Of a DNA stretch of 64,000 nucleotides, positions 16,304-24,451 are shown one piece after another (position 1 is the stretch's first letter; every line of letters begins with the position of its first letter). The DNA comes from Sulfurivermis sp040755915 (GTDB taxonomy: Bacteria > Pseudomonadota > Gammaproteobacteria > Thiohalomonadales > Thiohalomonadaceae). The translations under genes and the position numbers were made by a program. A model generated the notes under the pieces. The model saw only the letters and a list, made by a program, of their open reading frames with translations. It was not told the origin of the DNA and made no database searches. Location of the stretch: NCBI GenBank assembly GCA_040755915.1, contig JBFLWM010000019.1, positions 9,309 to 73,308 of the forward strand, written 5' to 3'.

Positions 16304-18493
16304 ATGTCCCGACCCGTGCTCCACATCGCCATCCCCTCGCCGCTGCGGCGCCGTTTCGACTACCTGGCGCCGACAGAGGCCGTCGCGCCGGGCAGCCGGG
16401 TGCGCGTCGGCTTCGGTCGCCGGCCGCTGGTGGGCGTGGTCCTGGGCAGCTCGGCCCACAGCGAGGTGCCGCCGGACAGGCTGCGGCCGGTGGAGGCGGT
16501 GCTCGACGCCGGGCCGCTGCTGCCGCCGGATGTCCTGGAACTGCTCACCTGGGCGGGCGCTTACTATCACCACCCCATCGGCGAGGTCTGCGCCGCCGCC
16601 CTGCCGGTAGCCCTGCGCCAGGGCGAGCCGGCGCAGCCGCGCACCCTGCGCCGCCATGCCCTCACCGCCGCCGGCCGTGCCGTGCGGCCGGATGAACTGA
16701 AACGCGCGCCGCGCCAGGCCGCTCTGTTGGCCCATCTGCAACGGCTGGATGCACCGGCCGGGGCCGCTGAGCTGGACGAGGTCGAGGGCTGGCAGGGGGC
16801 CATGGCACGGCTGGTGGAAAAAGGCTGGGTGGAGGTGGAGGAGACTCCGGCCCTGCCCGCGGCCGGAACGGCTTCCGACACCCCACCGCCGCTGGCGGCG
16901 GCACAGCAGGCGGCGGTGGATACCGTCAGCGCCGCCTTCGGCCGTTTCGGCGGCTTCCTGCTCGACGGCGTCACCGGCAGCGGCAAGACCGAGGTGTACC
17001 TGCGCCTCATCGCACAGAATCTCGCCGCCGGTCGCCAGACCCTGGTGCTGGTGCCGGAGATCGGCCTCACCCCGCAGCTGCTGGAGCGCTTCCGCCGCCG
17101 CTTTCCGGTGCCCATCGCGGTACTGCACTCGGGCCTCGCCGACGGCGAACGCCTCAACGCCTGGCTCGCCGCCCGCGCCGGCCTCGCCCCCATCGTCATC
17201 GGCACCCGCTCGGCGGTGTTCACCCCGCTGCCGCAGCTGGGCCTGATCGTGGTGGACGAGGAGCACGACCCCTCATTCAAGCAGCAGGACGGCTTCCGCT
17301 ATTCGGCCCGCGACGTGGCGGTGGTGCGGGCGCAGAAGGCCGGGGTGCCCATCGTGCTCGGCTCCGCCACCCCGGCACTGGAGAGCCTGGCCAACGCCAC
17401 TGCCGGCCGCTACATCCGGCTGGAACTGCCGGAGCGGGCCGGCAGCGCCATCCACCCGCAGCTGCACCTGCTCGACATCCGCCACCAGCGCCTCGACGGC
17501 GGCATCAGCGAGCCGCTGTACGGCGTCATGGGCCGCCACCTGGAGCGCGGCGGCCAGGTGCTCCTGTTCCTCAACCGGCGCGGCTATGCCCCGGTGCTGC
17601 TGTGCCACGACTGCGGCTGGGTGGCGAGCTGCCGCCGCTGCGACGCCCACCTCACCTACCACGCCGGCCAGAAGCGCATCCGCTGCCACCACTGCGGCAC
17701 CGAACGGCCGGTACCGCAGCAATGCGGCAGCTGCGGCAGCCACGACCTGCGCCCCATCGGCCACGGCACCGAGCGGGTGGAGGAGGCGCTGCGCGCGCGC
17801 TTCCCGGACACCGGCATCGAGCGCATCGATCGTGACGCCACCCGCCGCAAGGGTAGCCTGGAGGCCAAGCTGGAGCGGGTGCACAGCGGGGAGGCGCGCA
17901 TCCTCATCGGCACCCAGATGCTGGCCAAGGGTCACCACTTTCCCGACGTCACCCTGGTGGGCATCCTCGACGCCGACCAGGGCCTGTTTTCCGCCGACTT
18001 CCGCGCCGGCGAACGCATGGCCCAGCTCATATTGCAGGTGGCGGGACGGGCCGGCCGCGCCGAACGCCCCGGCGAGGTGCTGATCCAGACCCACCACCCC
18101 GATCACCCGCTGCTGCGCCTGCTCATCGAACAGGGCTACGGCGCCTTCGCCGCCGCCGCCCTGGAGGAACGCCGCCAGGCCGAACTGCCGCCGTTCTCCT
18201 TTCTCGCCCTGCTGCGCGCCGAGGCACCGGGTGCCGCTGTACCGCTGGCCTTTCTGGAGCAGGCGCGCCGGCTGGCGGAAGACGTCGGTCACGCCGGGGT
18301 GATGGTGCTGGGGCCGGTGCCGGCTCCCATGGAGCGGCGCGCCGGCCGCTACCGCGCCCAACTGCTGCTGCAGGCCGCCAGCCGCGCCACCCTGCACCGC
18401 CTGCTGGATGCGTGGCTGCCGCTGCTGGAGGACTCGAAGGAAGGACGCAAGGTGCGCTGGTCGCTGGACGTCGACCCGGGGGAGATGTTCTGA
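16304..18493 (+). CDS. priA: Primosomal replication-restart helicase PriA
   Basis: This 729-residue protein has the full PriA layout: an N-terminal 3'-DNA-binding domain (about 1-105), a DEXH helicase core with Walker A GVTGSGKTEVYLR near residue 225, and DEEHDPSFKQ. A zinc-binding insert with paired cysteines follows (CHDCGW, CRRCDAHL, CHHCG, QQCGSCGSHD, about 430-485). The helicase C-domain has VAGRAGRAERPGEV. PriA reloads the replisome at stalled forks. The length matches E. coli PriA (732). A DnaA-box cluster lies just upstream. Confidence 0.97.
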   Translation: MSRPVLHIAIPSPLRRRFDYLAPTEAVAPGSRVRVGFGRRPLVGVVLGSSAHSEVPPDRLRPVEAVLDAGPLLPPDVLELLTWAGAYYHHPIGEVCAAALPVALRQGEPAQPRTLRRHALTAAGRAVRPDELKRAPRQAALLAHLQRLDAPAGAAELDEVEGWQGAMARLVEKGWVEVEETPALPAAGTASDTPPPLAAAQQAAVDTVSAAFGRFGGFLLDGVTGSGKTEVYLRLIAQNLAAGRQTLVLVPEIGLTPQLLERFRRRFPVPIAVLHSGLADGERLNAWLAARAGLAPIVIGTRSAVFTPLPQLGLIVVDEEHDPSFKQQDGFRYSARDVAVVRAQKAGVPIVLGSATPALESLANATAGRYIRLELPERAGSAIHPQLHLLDIRHQRLDGGISEPLYGVMGRHLERGGQVLLFLNRRGYAPVLLCHDCGWVASCRRCDAHLTYHAGQKRIRCHHCGTERPVPQQCGSCGSHDLRPIGHGTERVEEALRARFPDTGIERIDRDATRRKGSLEAKLERVHSGEARILIGTQMLAKGHHFPDVTLVGILDADQGLFSADFRAGERMAQLILQVAGRAGRAERPGEVLIQTHHPDHPLLRLLIEQGYGAFAAAALEERRQAELPPFSFLALLRAEAPGAAVPLAFLEQARRLAEDVGHAGVMVLGPVPAPMERRAGRYRAQLLLQAASRATLHRLLDAWLPLLEDSKEGRKVRWSLDVDPGEMF

Positions 18494-18505
18494 GGGCTCT
18501 CATGC

Positions 18506-18522
18506 GGTGCGCACTGCGCACC
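18506..18522 (+). terminator. Short hairpin after priA
   Basis: GGTGCGC-act-GCGCACC forms a 7-bp stem 12 bases after the priA stop. It lacks a T-run, so terminator function is uncertain. Confidence 0.35.
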
Positions 18523-18538
18523 CTGACGAACACCATCA

Positions 18539-18567
18539 TTGAGAAGACCTGTTCAGGGGGCTATTAT
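18539..18567 (+). promoter_or_regulatory. Sigma-70 promoter for the toxin-antitoxin pair
   Basis: TTGAGA (18539-18544) and TATTAT (18562-18567) have a perfect 17-base spacer, ending 29 bases before the antitoxin ATG. Type II antitoxins usually repress such promoters, but no clear palindrome was found at the -10. Confidence 0.6.
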
Positions 18568-18596
18568 TGGTGCCATTAGATGACTGGAGAACGCCC

Positions 18597-18851
18597 ATGG
18601 CACATGCAATCCTGGCCGAAACCACGGCAAGCATTTCCGAGCTGAAGAAAAACCCCATGGGCACGGTAGCTGCCGGCGAGGGCTTTCCGGTGGCGATCCT
18701 CAACCGCAATGAACCTGCCTTCTACTGCGTACCGGCGGAAGCCTACGAGGCACTCATGGACCGGCTGGAAGACCTGGAACTCAATGCCCTGGCCGATGCG
18801 CGCCTGAAGGACGGCAAGGAGCCGGTGAAGGTGACGCTGGATGAGCTATGA
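18597..18851 (+). CDS. Type II antitoxin, Phd/YefM-like
   Basis: This 84-residue cytoplasmic protein has the Phd/YefM-type N-terminal DNA-binding fold (ETTASISELKKNPMGTV...FPVAILNRNEPAFYCVPAEAYEALMDRLED). An acidic C-terminal tail would neutralise the toxin. It overlaps the toxin gene by 11 bases, as expected of a coupled module. The ATG at 18597 was chosen because it has a GGAGAA ribosome site and starts the conserved fold. Confidence 0.88.
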   Translation: MAHAILAETTASISELKKNPMGTVAAGEGFPVAILNRNEPAFYCVPAEAYEALMDRLEDLELNALADARLKDGKEPVKVTLDEL

Positions 18852-19122
18852 GCTGGCCTTCCACCCGGACGCCCTCGCCGAATGGCGCGCACTCGACAAC
18901 TCCGTACGCACCCAATTCAAGAAAAAGCTGGCTGAACGACTGCAACACCCCCATGTCTCCTCGGCCAGCCTGAGCGGACGCAAAAGCCGCTACAAGATCA
19001 AGCTGCGCACCGTGGGTTACCGCCTGGTCTACGAGGTCATCGACACCCGGCTGCTGGTCGTGGTGGTGGCGGTAGGCAAACGCGAACGCAATGCCGTGTA
19101 CAAGGCCGCCGCCGGCCGCTGA
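18841..19122 (+). CDS. Type II toxin, RelE/ParE family
   Basis: This 93-residue protein has the RelE/ParE fold signature: MSYELAFHPDALAEWRALD, the central LSGRKSRYKIKLRTVGYRLVYEV, and the C-terminal VVVVAVGKRERNAVY. RelE toxins cleave mRNA on the ribosome and ParE toxins poison gyrase. The basic residues in GRKSRYKIKLR and the RERNAVY tail favour the RelE mRNA-interferase branch. It sits between the housekeeping genes priA and argS as a two-gene insertion. Confidence 0.88.
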   Translation: MSYELAFHPDALAEWRALDNSVRTQFKKKLAERLQHPHVSSASLSGRKSRYKIKLRTVGYRLVYEVIDTRLLVVVVAVGKRERNAVYKAAAGR

Positions 19123-19226
19123 AGTCCTGCTCCAGCACGGGAAATCAAAGCAACGAACCTGTATACTTCCCCGCCATTCCCAGTGTTCCCTTTTCTCCTT
19201 GCCCCTTTACTCCTGTATCTGATTCC

Positions 19227-20987
19227 ATGAAACACCACCTGCAACAGCTCATCACCGCCGCCCTCGACACCCTGCGCACCAGCGGCGTGCTGGACTGCGC
19301 CCTGCCCGACTCCATCGTCATCGAGCACACCCGCGACAAGAGCCACGGCGACTTCGCCTGCAACGTGGCGATGCCGCTGGCGAAGGCTGCGCGCCGCAAG
19401 CCGCGCGAGCTGGCGGAGCTGATCACTGGCGCGCTGCCGGCCTCCACGAAGGTGAGCAAGGTGGAAATCGCCGGTCCCGGCTTCATCAACTTCTTCATGA
19501 GCAGCGACGCCTTCACCGCCGTGGTGGGCGAGGTGCTGGAGCGCGGCGAGGCCTTCGGCCGCTCCACCCTGGGCAACGGCAAGCGCGTGCAGGTGGAATT
19601 CGTCTCCGCCAATCCCACCGGTCCGCTGCACGTGGGCCACGGCCGCGGCGCCGCCTACGGCGCCACCGTCGCCGACCTGCTCGCCGCCGTCGGCTTCAAC
19701 GTGCACCGCGAGTACTACGTCAACGATGCCGGGCGCCAGATGGACATCCTCGGCACCTCGGTGTGGCTGCGCTATCTCGACCTGTGCGGCGAGGAGATTC
19801 CGTTCCCGGTCAACGGCTACAAGGGCGACTACGTGTGGGACATCGCCGCCACCCTGCACCGCGACAACGGCGATGCCTTCCGCCGGCCCGCCGGTGCGGT
19901 GTTCAAGGACATCTCCCCCGACGAGCCCGCCGGCGGCGACAAGGAGATCCACATCGACGAGCTCATCGCCCGTGCCAAGGAACTGCTCGGTGCAGAGAAC
20001 TACCGCAAGGTGTTCGACCTCGGCCTCAACGTGATCCTCGCCGACATCAAACAGGATCTGGAGGAGTTCGGTGTCGCCTACGAGGAGTGGTACTCCGAAC
20101 GCACGTTGGTGGAAAGCGGCAAGGTGGACGAGGCGATCAAGCGCCTGCAGGCCGCCGGCCACGTCTACGAACAGGAAGGCGCGCTGTGGTTCCGCTCCAC
20201 CGCCTTCGGCGACGAGAAGGACCGCGTGGTGGTGCGCGACAACGGCGTGAAGACCTACTTCGCCTCCGACATCGCCTATCACATGGAGAAGCTGGAGCGC
20301 GGCTTCGAGCGCGTCATCGACGTGTGGGGCGCGGACCACCACGGCTACGTGCCGCGGGTGAAGGCCGCCCTCACCGCCATGGGCGACGACCCGTCGAAGC
20401 TGGACGTGCTGCTGGTGCAGTTCGCCATCCTCTACCGCGGCGGCGAGCGCGTGCAGATGTCCACCCGTTCCGGCTCCTTCGTCACCCTGCGCGAACTGCG
20501 CGACGAGGTGGGCAACGACGCAGCGCGCTTCTTCTACGTGCTGCGCAAGTGCGAACAGCACATGGATTTCGATCTGGATCTCGCCAAGTCGCAGAGTGCC
20601 GACAATCCGGTGTACTACATCCAGTACGCCCACGCCCGCGTCTGCTCCGTGATGCGCCAGCTGGGCGAGAAGGGCCTGTCCTACGATCAGGCGGCGGGAC
20701 TCAAGCACCTGCACCTGCTCACCGAATCCCACGAGCAGGAACTGATCCAGGCGCTGACCCGTTATCCCGAGGTGCTGGAGTCCGCCGCCCTGGCCCACGA
20801 GCCGCACCAGCTGGCCCATTACCTGCGCGAACTGGCCAACGGCTTCCACACCTACTACAACGCCCACCAGTTCCTGGTCGACGACAGCGGCCTGCGCGAT
20901 GCGCGCCTGGCGCTGATCAGTGCCGTGCGCCAGGTGCTGCACAACGGCCTGTCGCTGCTCGGCGTCTCTGCGCCGGAAAGCATGTAA
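19227..20987 (+). CDS. argS: Arginyl-tRNA synthetase
   Basis: This 586-residue class I synthetase has the N-terminal additional domain (about 1-105, ending KVEIAGPGFINFFM) and the HIGH-equivalent HVGH within PTGPLHVGHGRGAAYG. The KMSKS-equivalent loop reads QMSTRSG, which is normal for this enzyme. The DALR anticodon-binding domain closes the protein (FHTYYNAHQFLVDD...ARLALISAVRQVL). It charges tRNA-Arg in the cytoplasm. A SPOR gene follows after 3 bases. Confidence 0.97.
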   Translation: MKHHLQQLITAALDTLRTSGVLDCALPDSIVIEHTRDKSHGDFACNVAMPLAKAARRKPRELAELITGALPASTKVSKVEIAGPGFINFFMSSDAFTAVVGEVLERGEAFGRSTLGNGKRVQVEFVSANPTGPLHVGHGRGAAYGATVADLLAAVGFNVHREYYVNDAGRQMDILGTSVWLRYLDLCGEEIPFPVNGYKGDYVWDIAATLHRDNGDAFRRPAGAVFKDISPDEPAGGDKEIHIDELIARAKELLGAENYRKVFDLGLNVILADIKQDLEEFGVAYEEWYSERTLVESGKVDEAIKRLQAAGHVYEQEGALWFRSTAFGDEKDRVVVRDNGVKTYFASDIAYHMEKLERGFERVIDVWGADHHGYVPRVKAALTAMGDDPSKLDVLLVQFAILYRGGERVQMSTRSGSFVTLRELRDEVGNDAARFFYVLRKCEQHMDFDLDLAKSQSADNPVYYIQYAHARVCSVMRQLGEKGLSYDQAAGLKHLHLLTESHEQELIQALTRYPEVLESAALAHEPHQLAHYLRELANGFHTYYNAHQFLVDDSGLRDARLALISAVRQVLHNGLSLLGVSAPESM

Positions 20988-20990
20988 CGC

Positions 20991-21596
20991 ATGGCCAGCC
21001 GCGACTACAAAAAACGTCCCCAGGCGAAGCGGGCCCCGGCGAAGAAGGGCGCCTTGCCGGGCTGGCTCTGGCTGCTGGCCGGCCTGGCCGTCGGCCTGCT
21101 GGTGGCCTTCCTGATCTGGCTGGACAAGCTGCCGCTGCCGAAGCCGGCACCGGCCCGGACGGCGGTGGAAAAACCGGCCCGGACCGAACCGAAGGACACG
21201 CGCAGCGTGAAGAAGGAAACACCGCCCAAGGCCCCGGACAGCCAGGTGAAGGAAGAGCGCAAGCTCGCCTACGACTTCTACACCCTGCTGCCTGAAATGG
21301 AGGTCCCGGTGCCCGACAATGAGCCGACGGCGCGCGGTCTGCCGCCGACGCCGGTGGCGCCGGGGACCTATGTGGTACAGGCGGGCGCCTTCCGCACCCT
21401 CAAGGATGCCGACGCGCGCAAGGCGGAACTGGCCCTGCTCGGCCTGGTCTCCTCCATCCAGGTGATCACCATCGACAGCAACACCCTGCACCGGGTACGC
21501 ATCGGCCCGATCAAGGATCTCGCCCGCCTGGATCAGGTGCGCAACACCCTGCGGCAGAACGATATCCCCTTCATGCTGCTGCGGGAAAAGAGCTGA
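20991..21596 (+). CDS. SPOR-domain cell-division protein, FtsN-like
   Basis: This 201-residue protein has a basic cytoplasmic start (ASRDYKKRPQAKRAPAKKG), one transmembrane helix (about residues 24-43), a Pro/Lys-rich periplasmic linker, and a C-terminal SPOR domain (about 122-198, GTYVVQAGAFRTLKDADARKAEL). SPOR domains bind denuded septal peptidoglycan. The order matches FtsN of gammaproteobacteria, and the argS-SPOR arrangement supports it. It is shorter than E. coli FtsN (319), as in many relatives. Confidence 0.85.
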   Translation: MASRDYKKRPQAKRAPAKKGALPGWLWLLAGLAVGLLVAFLIWLDKLPLPKPAPARTAVEKPARTEPKDTRSVKKETPPKAPDSQVKEERKLAYDFYTLLPEMEVPVPDNEPTARGLPPTPVAPGTYVVQAGAFRTLKDADARKAELALLGLVSSIQVITIDSNTLHRVRIGPIKDLARLDQVRNTLRQNDIPFMLLREKS

Positions 21597-21614
21597 CACA
21601 CCCCGCCCAAATGA

Positions 21615-21653
21615 GGTGCATGGGACCGGCGGCCGGAGCCGCCTCCCTGCACC
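21615..21653 (+). terminator. Nested hairpin after argS-SPOR operon
   Basis: An outer GGTGCA/TGCACC pair encloses an inner perfect stem GGCGGC-cgga-GCCGCC (21628-21643), 18 bases after the SPOR stop. No T-run follows. Confidence 0.4.
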
Positions 21654-21748
21654 CCGTTGGTGCGAACCTCGTCACAAATTTCCCTAACCCCATGATTTAT
21701 TGACATTTATCAATTTTGTCCCCTTGCCCCTATACCCCATTAGCGTTA

Positions 21749-21775
21749 TAAAGAATTCGCTTACCCGGCCGTCCA
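21749..21775 (+). promoter_or_regulatory. Possible sigma-28 (FliA) promoter for the chemoreceptor
   Basis: TAAAGAAT and GCCGTCCA are spaced by exactly 11 bases, partly matching the flagellar consensus TAAAGTTT-N11-GCCGATAA (6/8 and 5/8). It lies 70 bases upstream of a chemoreceptor gene, the usual target class. Confidence 0.35.
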
Positions 21776-21845
21776 ACAGAAGACGTACCACACTCGGGTA
21801 ACACGACCTGGCGCCGTTGGCGCCATCCAATGGGAAGGGGGAAAT

Positions 21846-23867
21846 ATGGACATGGTCTTCAAGCCCGGCATCGGGCTGCTCAACCGTTTGCGCTATCCGC
21901 ACAAGTTTCTGCTCATCGGCATCATCTTTCTCGCGCCGCTGGTGGTGATGGGCTATTTCCTCATCGACGAGGTCAACCAGCGCATCCGCTTCATGGAGCA
22001 GGAACGGCTCGGCATCGAATACATCGCCCAGCTGCGCAAGCCCATCGCGGACATCCAGCAGCACCGCGGCATGAGCGCGGCCTTCCTCAACGGCGATACC
22101 AGCTTCCGTGAGCGCATGGCACAGCGCCAGGCCGCCATCGACGCCCATTTCGCCACCCTGCGCAGCGTCGACGGCCGCCTGGGCAGCGCCCTCAAGAGCG
22201 GCGACAAGCTCGCCACGCTGGAGCGGCAATGGAATACGCTGAAAGGCGAGGTCACAACCTACACCCCGCCACAGAGCTTCGAGCGCCATACCGCCCTCAT
22301 CGAGGGCCTGCGCGAATACATCACCTACCTCGCCGACACCTCCAACCTGATCCTCGACCCGGAACTGGACAGCTACTACCTGATGGACCTGATGGTGGCA
22401 CGGCTGCCCGCGCTCACCGAGGGCATGGGCCAGTCGCGCGCCATCGGCTCCGGCGTCGCCGCCCGGCACGAATTCACGCCGCAATCCTGGGCACAGCTGG
22501 CGATTCGTGTCGATCGCATCCGCGAGGCGGAAAAGGCCATGGCCTACAATCTCGACACCGCGCTGCGGGAGAATCCGGCGCTGAGCAGCAAACTGCAGGC
22601 GCCCGGCGCAGCCGCCACCAAGACCGTGGCCAACTACGCCCGCCTCATCAACGGCATGCTGGAAAAGGATCAGGTTACCGTCACGGCGGCGGAGATCTTC
22701 GAACAGAGCACCGCCGCCATCAACGACGTGTTCGGCCTGTTCGACATCATCGTCCCGACGCTGGATGAACTGCTGCAACGACGCATCGCCGAGTACGGCA
22801 GCATCAAGACCCTGACCCTGGCCGTGATGCTGGGCGTGCTGCTGGCCATGGCGTACGTCTTCTCGGCCTTCTACATGGCCGTGCTGCGCTCCATCGCCGA
22901 GCTCAAGGAGGCGATCCAGCGCATGGCCGACGGCGATCTTACCGTGCAGCTGTCGCTGCAGACACGTGATGAAATCAGCCACATCGCCGATCAGGTCAAT
23001 GTCATGGGCAACCGCTTCCGCGAACTGGTCGGCAACGTGCTGCGCTCCACCCATCACGTGGCCACGGCAGCGGAAGAGCTGTCGGCGGTGAGCGAGCAGA
23101 CCAACGTGGGCATCAACGAACAACTGGCGCAGACCGACCAGGTCGCCACGGCGGTCAACCAGATGAGCGCTACGGTGCAGGAAGTGGCGCGCAGCGCGGC
23201 GTCGACCTCGGAAGCCACACGCAATGCGCAGGAAGAATCACACACCGGTCATGGCGTGGTGCGCGACACGGTAAATACCATCAACTCGCTGGCCGAGGAG
23301 ATCCGCAGCGCCGCCGGCGCCGTGCGCAAGCTCGGCGACGACAGTCAGGAGATCGGCAAGGTACTGGACGTGATCCGCACCATCGCCGAACAGACCAACC
23401 TGCTCGCCCTCAACGCCGCCATCGAGGCGGCACGCGCCGGCGAACAGGGCCGCGGCTTTGCCGTGGTGGCCGATGAGGTACGCACCCTGGCGGGGCGTAC
23501 CCAACAGTCGACCCAGGAGATTCAGGCGATGATCGAACGCCTGCAATCGGGTGCGCGCCAGGCGGTGCAGGCCATGGAGTCCAGCGAAAGCAAGACCGAG
23601 GAAGGTGTGGCGATGGCCGCCCGTGCCGGCGAGGCGCTGGACTCCATCACCCGCTCGGTGGCCACCATCGCCGACATGAGCGCACAGATTGCCAGCGCTG
23701 CCGAGGAGCAATCCACCGTGGCGGAAGAGATCAACCGCAACGTGACGCAGATCGCCCAGGTGTCGGATCAGAATGCGGCCGCCTCCACCCAGACGGCATC
23801 GTCCAGCACCGAACTGGCACGGCTGGCGGAGGAACTGAACGGTATGGTGGCGGTGTTCCAGGTGTAA
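21846..23867 (+). CDS. Methyl-accepting chemotaxis protein
   Basis: This 673-residue receptor has a transmembrane helix at about residues 20-40, a large periplasmic helical domain (about 45-310), and a second transmembrane helix near 318-340. HAMP follows (about 340-395), then the long coiled signalling domain with the hairpin tip EQTNLLALNAAIEAARAGEQ near residue 520. It senses ligands and controls CheA kinase through CheW. The periplasmic part resembles helical-bundle (NIT-like or 4HB) sensors, but the ligand is unknown. A large hairpin terminator follows. Confidence 0.93.
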   Translation: MDMVFKPGIGLLNRLRYPHKFLLIGIIFLAPLVVMGYFLIDEVNQRIRFMEQERLGIEYIAQLRKPIADIQQHRGMSAAFLNGDTSFRERMAQRQAAIDAHFATLRSVDGRLGSALKSGDKLATLERQWNTLKGEVTTYTPPQSFERHTALIEGLREYITYLADTSNLILDPELDSYYLMDLMVARLPALTEGMGQSRAIGSGVAARHEFTPQSWAQLAIRVDRIREAEKAMAYNLDTALRENPALSSKLQAPGAAATKTVANYARLINGMLEKDQVTVTAAEIFEQSTAAINDVFGLFDIIVPTLDELLQRRIAEYGSIKTLTLAVMLGVLLAMAYVFSAFYMAVLRSIAELKEAIQRMADGDLTVQLSLQTRDEISHIADQVNVMGNRFRELVGNVLRSTHHVATAAEELSAVSEQTNVGINEQLAQTDQVATAVNQMSATVQEVARSAASTSEATRNAQEESHTGHGVVRDTVNTINSLAEEIRSAAGAVRKLGDDSQEIGKVLDVIRTIAEQTNLLALNAAIEAARAGEQGRGFAVVADEVRTLAGRTQQSTQEIQAMIERLQSGARQAVQAMESSESKTEEGVAMAARAGEALDSITRSVATIADMSAQIASAAEEQSTVAEEINRNVTQIAQVSDQNAAASTQTASSSTELARLAEELNGMVAVFQV

Positions 23868-23890
23868 ATCGCAACAGCCTTCGCAGGCAT

Positions 23891-23927
23891 ACAGGGCGCA
23901 GGGTTCGGTACGAATCCTGCGCCCTGT
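23891..23927. terminator. Bidirectional hairpin terminator
   Basis: A 12-bp perfect stem (23891-23902 with 23916-23927) extends inward by four more pairs. On the plus strand it is followed by GCGTTTT. It separates the convergent chemoreceptor and coiled-coil genes. Confidence 0.75.
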
Positions 23928-23939
23928 GCGTTTTGGACA

Positions 23940-24449
23940 CTAGAAACGGCTGGAAATGATGATGCCGAACAGCACGAGAAATACCACGATCGTGGCGATG
24001 CCACCGACGGCTACCGAATTATAGGTCTGAGCCAGCTTGCGCTTCAGGCGCACCACCTCCTGCGCCTGCACCACCAGCTCAGCCTCCAGTTCATGCTGCT
24101 GTGCCGCGGCGCGCTTCAGGTTGCGCCGCAGTTCCACCAGCTCTTCTTCCAGCTGGCGCCGTTCCTCGTCGCGCGCCGCCAGCCCCTCGGCACTTTCGCT
24201 GTCGTCCCGCGCCTCGCCCAGGGTGACCATGCCAGGCTCCTGCTTCTTCAGGACGAAATTGAAGGCATGTTCATGGGCCCGCAGTTCGGCATACAGGCGG
24301 GATGGCACCAGATTCATCTCGAGCATGCGCGCCTCCAGCCGTTCCCTGGCGGCTGTGATGTCGCCCGGCGTATTCATGATCAGGCGCCGGTAGGTATCGA
24401 CATAGGCCATGGCATCGGCCGCCATGAATTTGCGCACGTTCTCCGCCAT
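23940..24449 (-). CDS. Tail-anchored coiled-coil protein of unknown function
   Basis: This 169-residue protein has a soluble N-terminal region, a long charged coiled coil (about residues 85-140) and a single C-terminal transmembrane helix (AVGGIATIVVFLVLFGIIISSRF). That gives a tail-anchored layout with the bulk in the cytoplasm. It was not recognised as a named family. It follows speA by 2 bases if it starts at the ATG at 24449. A GTG at 24455 overlapping the speA stop is the alternative. Polyamine-related function is not implied beyond co-transcription. Confidence 0.7.
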   Translation of the reverse strand: MAENVRKFMAADAMAYVDTYRRLIMNTPGDITAARERLEARMLEMNLVPSRLYAELRAHEHAFNFVLKKQEPGMVTLGEARDDSESAEGLAARDEERRQLEEELVELRRNLKRAAAQQHELEAELVVQAQEVVRLKRKLAQTYNSVAVGGIATIVVFLVLFGIIISSRF

Positions 24450-24451
24450 CG

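Noticed and set aside
19029..21599. 856-codon minus-strand frame opposite argS and the SPOR gene
   Set aside because: ArgS on the plus strand carries all synthetase motifs. The antisense frame is a GC-bias artefact rich in His/Gly/Val/Gln.
21700..21728. TTGACA as -35 of a sigma-70 promoter before the chemoreceptor
   Set aside because: No acceptable -10 hexamer lies 15-19 bases downstream; the sigma-28-like site fits better.
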